Assembly (NCBI GenBank): GCA_028622995.1
Contig: JAJQJQ010000004.1
Span: 4,774,001 to 4,838,000 of the forward strand
Length of the DNA stretch: 64,000 nt
Source: Panagrolaimus kolymaensis
Lineage: Eukaryota > Nematoda > Chromadorea > Rhabditida > Panagrolaimidae
Direction: 5' to 3'
The notes beneath the pieces are model-generated. The model was given only the letters and a program-made list of their open reading frames with translations, searched no databases and had not been told where the DNA came from. Shown piece after piece: positions 63,582 through 64,000 of the stretch. Within the stretch, counting starts at the first letter, position 1. Each line of letters starts with the position of its first letter. The translations under genes and the position numbers were made by a program.

Positions 63582-64000
63582 ATTAATCTAAAACTTCAAA
63601 TTGCTTTAAAGCAACAATTTTTGGAAGCACGAGGTTCTTGCCTCTGATAAAAAAAATGGCACCAAATAAAGAAGTTGGTGGAATTGAATGTTTCATATCT
63701 CGATGCTATCTTGATATCGAGATAAAATTTAACTAAAACTTCAAATTGCTTTAAAGCAACAATTTTTGGAAGCACGAGGTTCTTGCCTCTGATAAAAAAA
63801 TGGCACCATATAGAGAAGTTGTTAGAATTAGGTGTATCATCACATGATACTCTCTGGATATCGAGATAAAATGAAGTTAAAACTTAAATTTGCAATAAAG
63901 CAACAATTTTTGGAAGCACGAGGTTCTTGCCTCTTAAAAAAACAATGGCGGCAAATAAACAAGATGGTGGAATTGAATGTTTCATATCTCGATGCTATCT

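Larger units (their letters stand above)
1..64000. repeat. AT-rich satellite DNA array, 144/145-bp monomer, fills the whole window
   Basis: Seen directly: the same unit recurs head to tail from the first to the last base, with starts at 1, 145, 289, 433 and so on. Both ends of the array lie outside the window. Length divided by period gives about 444 copies. All copies have the same orientation. I found no insertion, unique spacer, transposon or telomeric tract. A canonical copy has 46 G+C in 144 bases (about 32%). Known biology: arrays of this size built from monomers close to nucleosome length are typical of eukaryotic centromeric or pericentromeric heterochromatin. Placement at a centromere is inference. 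I do not recognise the family and cannot name the species. Confidence 0.98.
57023..64000. repeat. Region IV: most heterogeneous part, A, B and C monomers
   Basis: All three types are present, with many hybrids. It opens with a one-off copy (57023 onwards: GGTTGAATTG, GCTCTCATGATATCGTGATAAAATG). A block of six A copies follows at 57312-58175, then B, C and A/B dimers. Duplications of 290, 723 and about 4053/3908 bp are nested here. The array continues beyond 64000. Confidence 0.88.

Noticed and set aside
1..64000. CRISPR array (regular direct repeats)
   Set aside because: There are no unique spacers; the whole 144-bp unit is repeated. No cas genes, and repeat length and array size do not fit.
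52300..64000. TATA box (TATAAA) in B monomers and CCATATAAAG copies
   Set aside because: TATAAA comes from a single base change in the palindrome or in AATAAA in very AT-rich DNA. No other promoter element is visible.
1..64000. Transposable element or terminal inverted repeats
   Set aside because: The inverted repeats found are inside each monomer and recur every 144 bp. I saw no target-site duplications, coding remnant or interruption of the array.

Overview
The window is one uninterrupted satellite DNA array. From base 1 to base 64000 I see only head-to-tail copies of a single AT-rich monomer, about 444 of them, all in the same orientation. There is no unique sequence, inversion, transposon or believable gene. 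The main monomer is exactly 144 bp with about 32% G+C (46 of 144 in a canonical copy). This points to a eukaryotic chromosome, in centromeric, pericentromeric or other constitutive heterochromatin. The sequence alone does not identify the species or prove a centromere.

Layout. (I) 1-44478: fairly uniform 'A-type' 144-bp monomers arranged in higher-order repeats (HORs). A marker trio defines the units: a copy with TTTAACT and GGATATTCG, then one with TTTTATG and CTTAATATC, then one with GGAGGATTTTA. The spacing between trios is mostly a whole number of monomers, less 1-4 bases lost through 143-bp copies: 23, 25, 25, 16, 22, 33, 27, 4, 12, 10, 11, 13, 13, 18, 30, 4 and 4 monomers. (II) 44479-52259: A-type monomers in a different HOR of 8, then 10 monomers, marked by a copy with CACTTGATACTCACTGG, followed by local amplifications that include a 145-bp variant. 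(III) 52260-57022: A monomers interleaved with a divergent 145-bp 'B-type' (CACTTGATACTCTCTGG, GCTATAAAGC, CCTCTTAAAAAAAC) and A/B hybrids. (IV) 57023-64000: the most heterogeneous part, mixing A, B and a third 'C-type' (GTTGTTAGAATTAGG, GGAAGCACGAGG), with duplications of 290, 723 and about 4050 bp.

Each A monomer has four dyad symmetries: a 9-bp inverted repeat around an 11-nt spacer, a perfect 14-bp palindrome, a short GAGG/CCTC hairpin, and a CACCAA/TTGGTG inverted repeat crossing the monomer boundary. The block AAAGCAACAATTTTT is kept in most copies of all types and is the best candidate for a protein-binding site.

Several reading frames of 60-125 codons exist, but they follow from the repeat: 144 is a multiple of 3, so a monomer variant without a stop stays open into its neighbour. 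I annotate no protein. The biological interest lies in array evolution: nested duplications, HOR turnover, hybrid monomers that record crossover points, and a left-to-right change from homogenised to mixed sequence.
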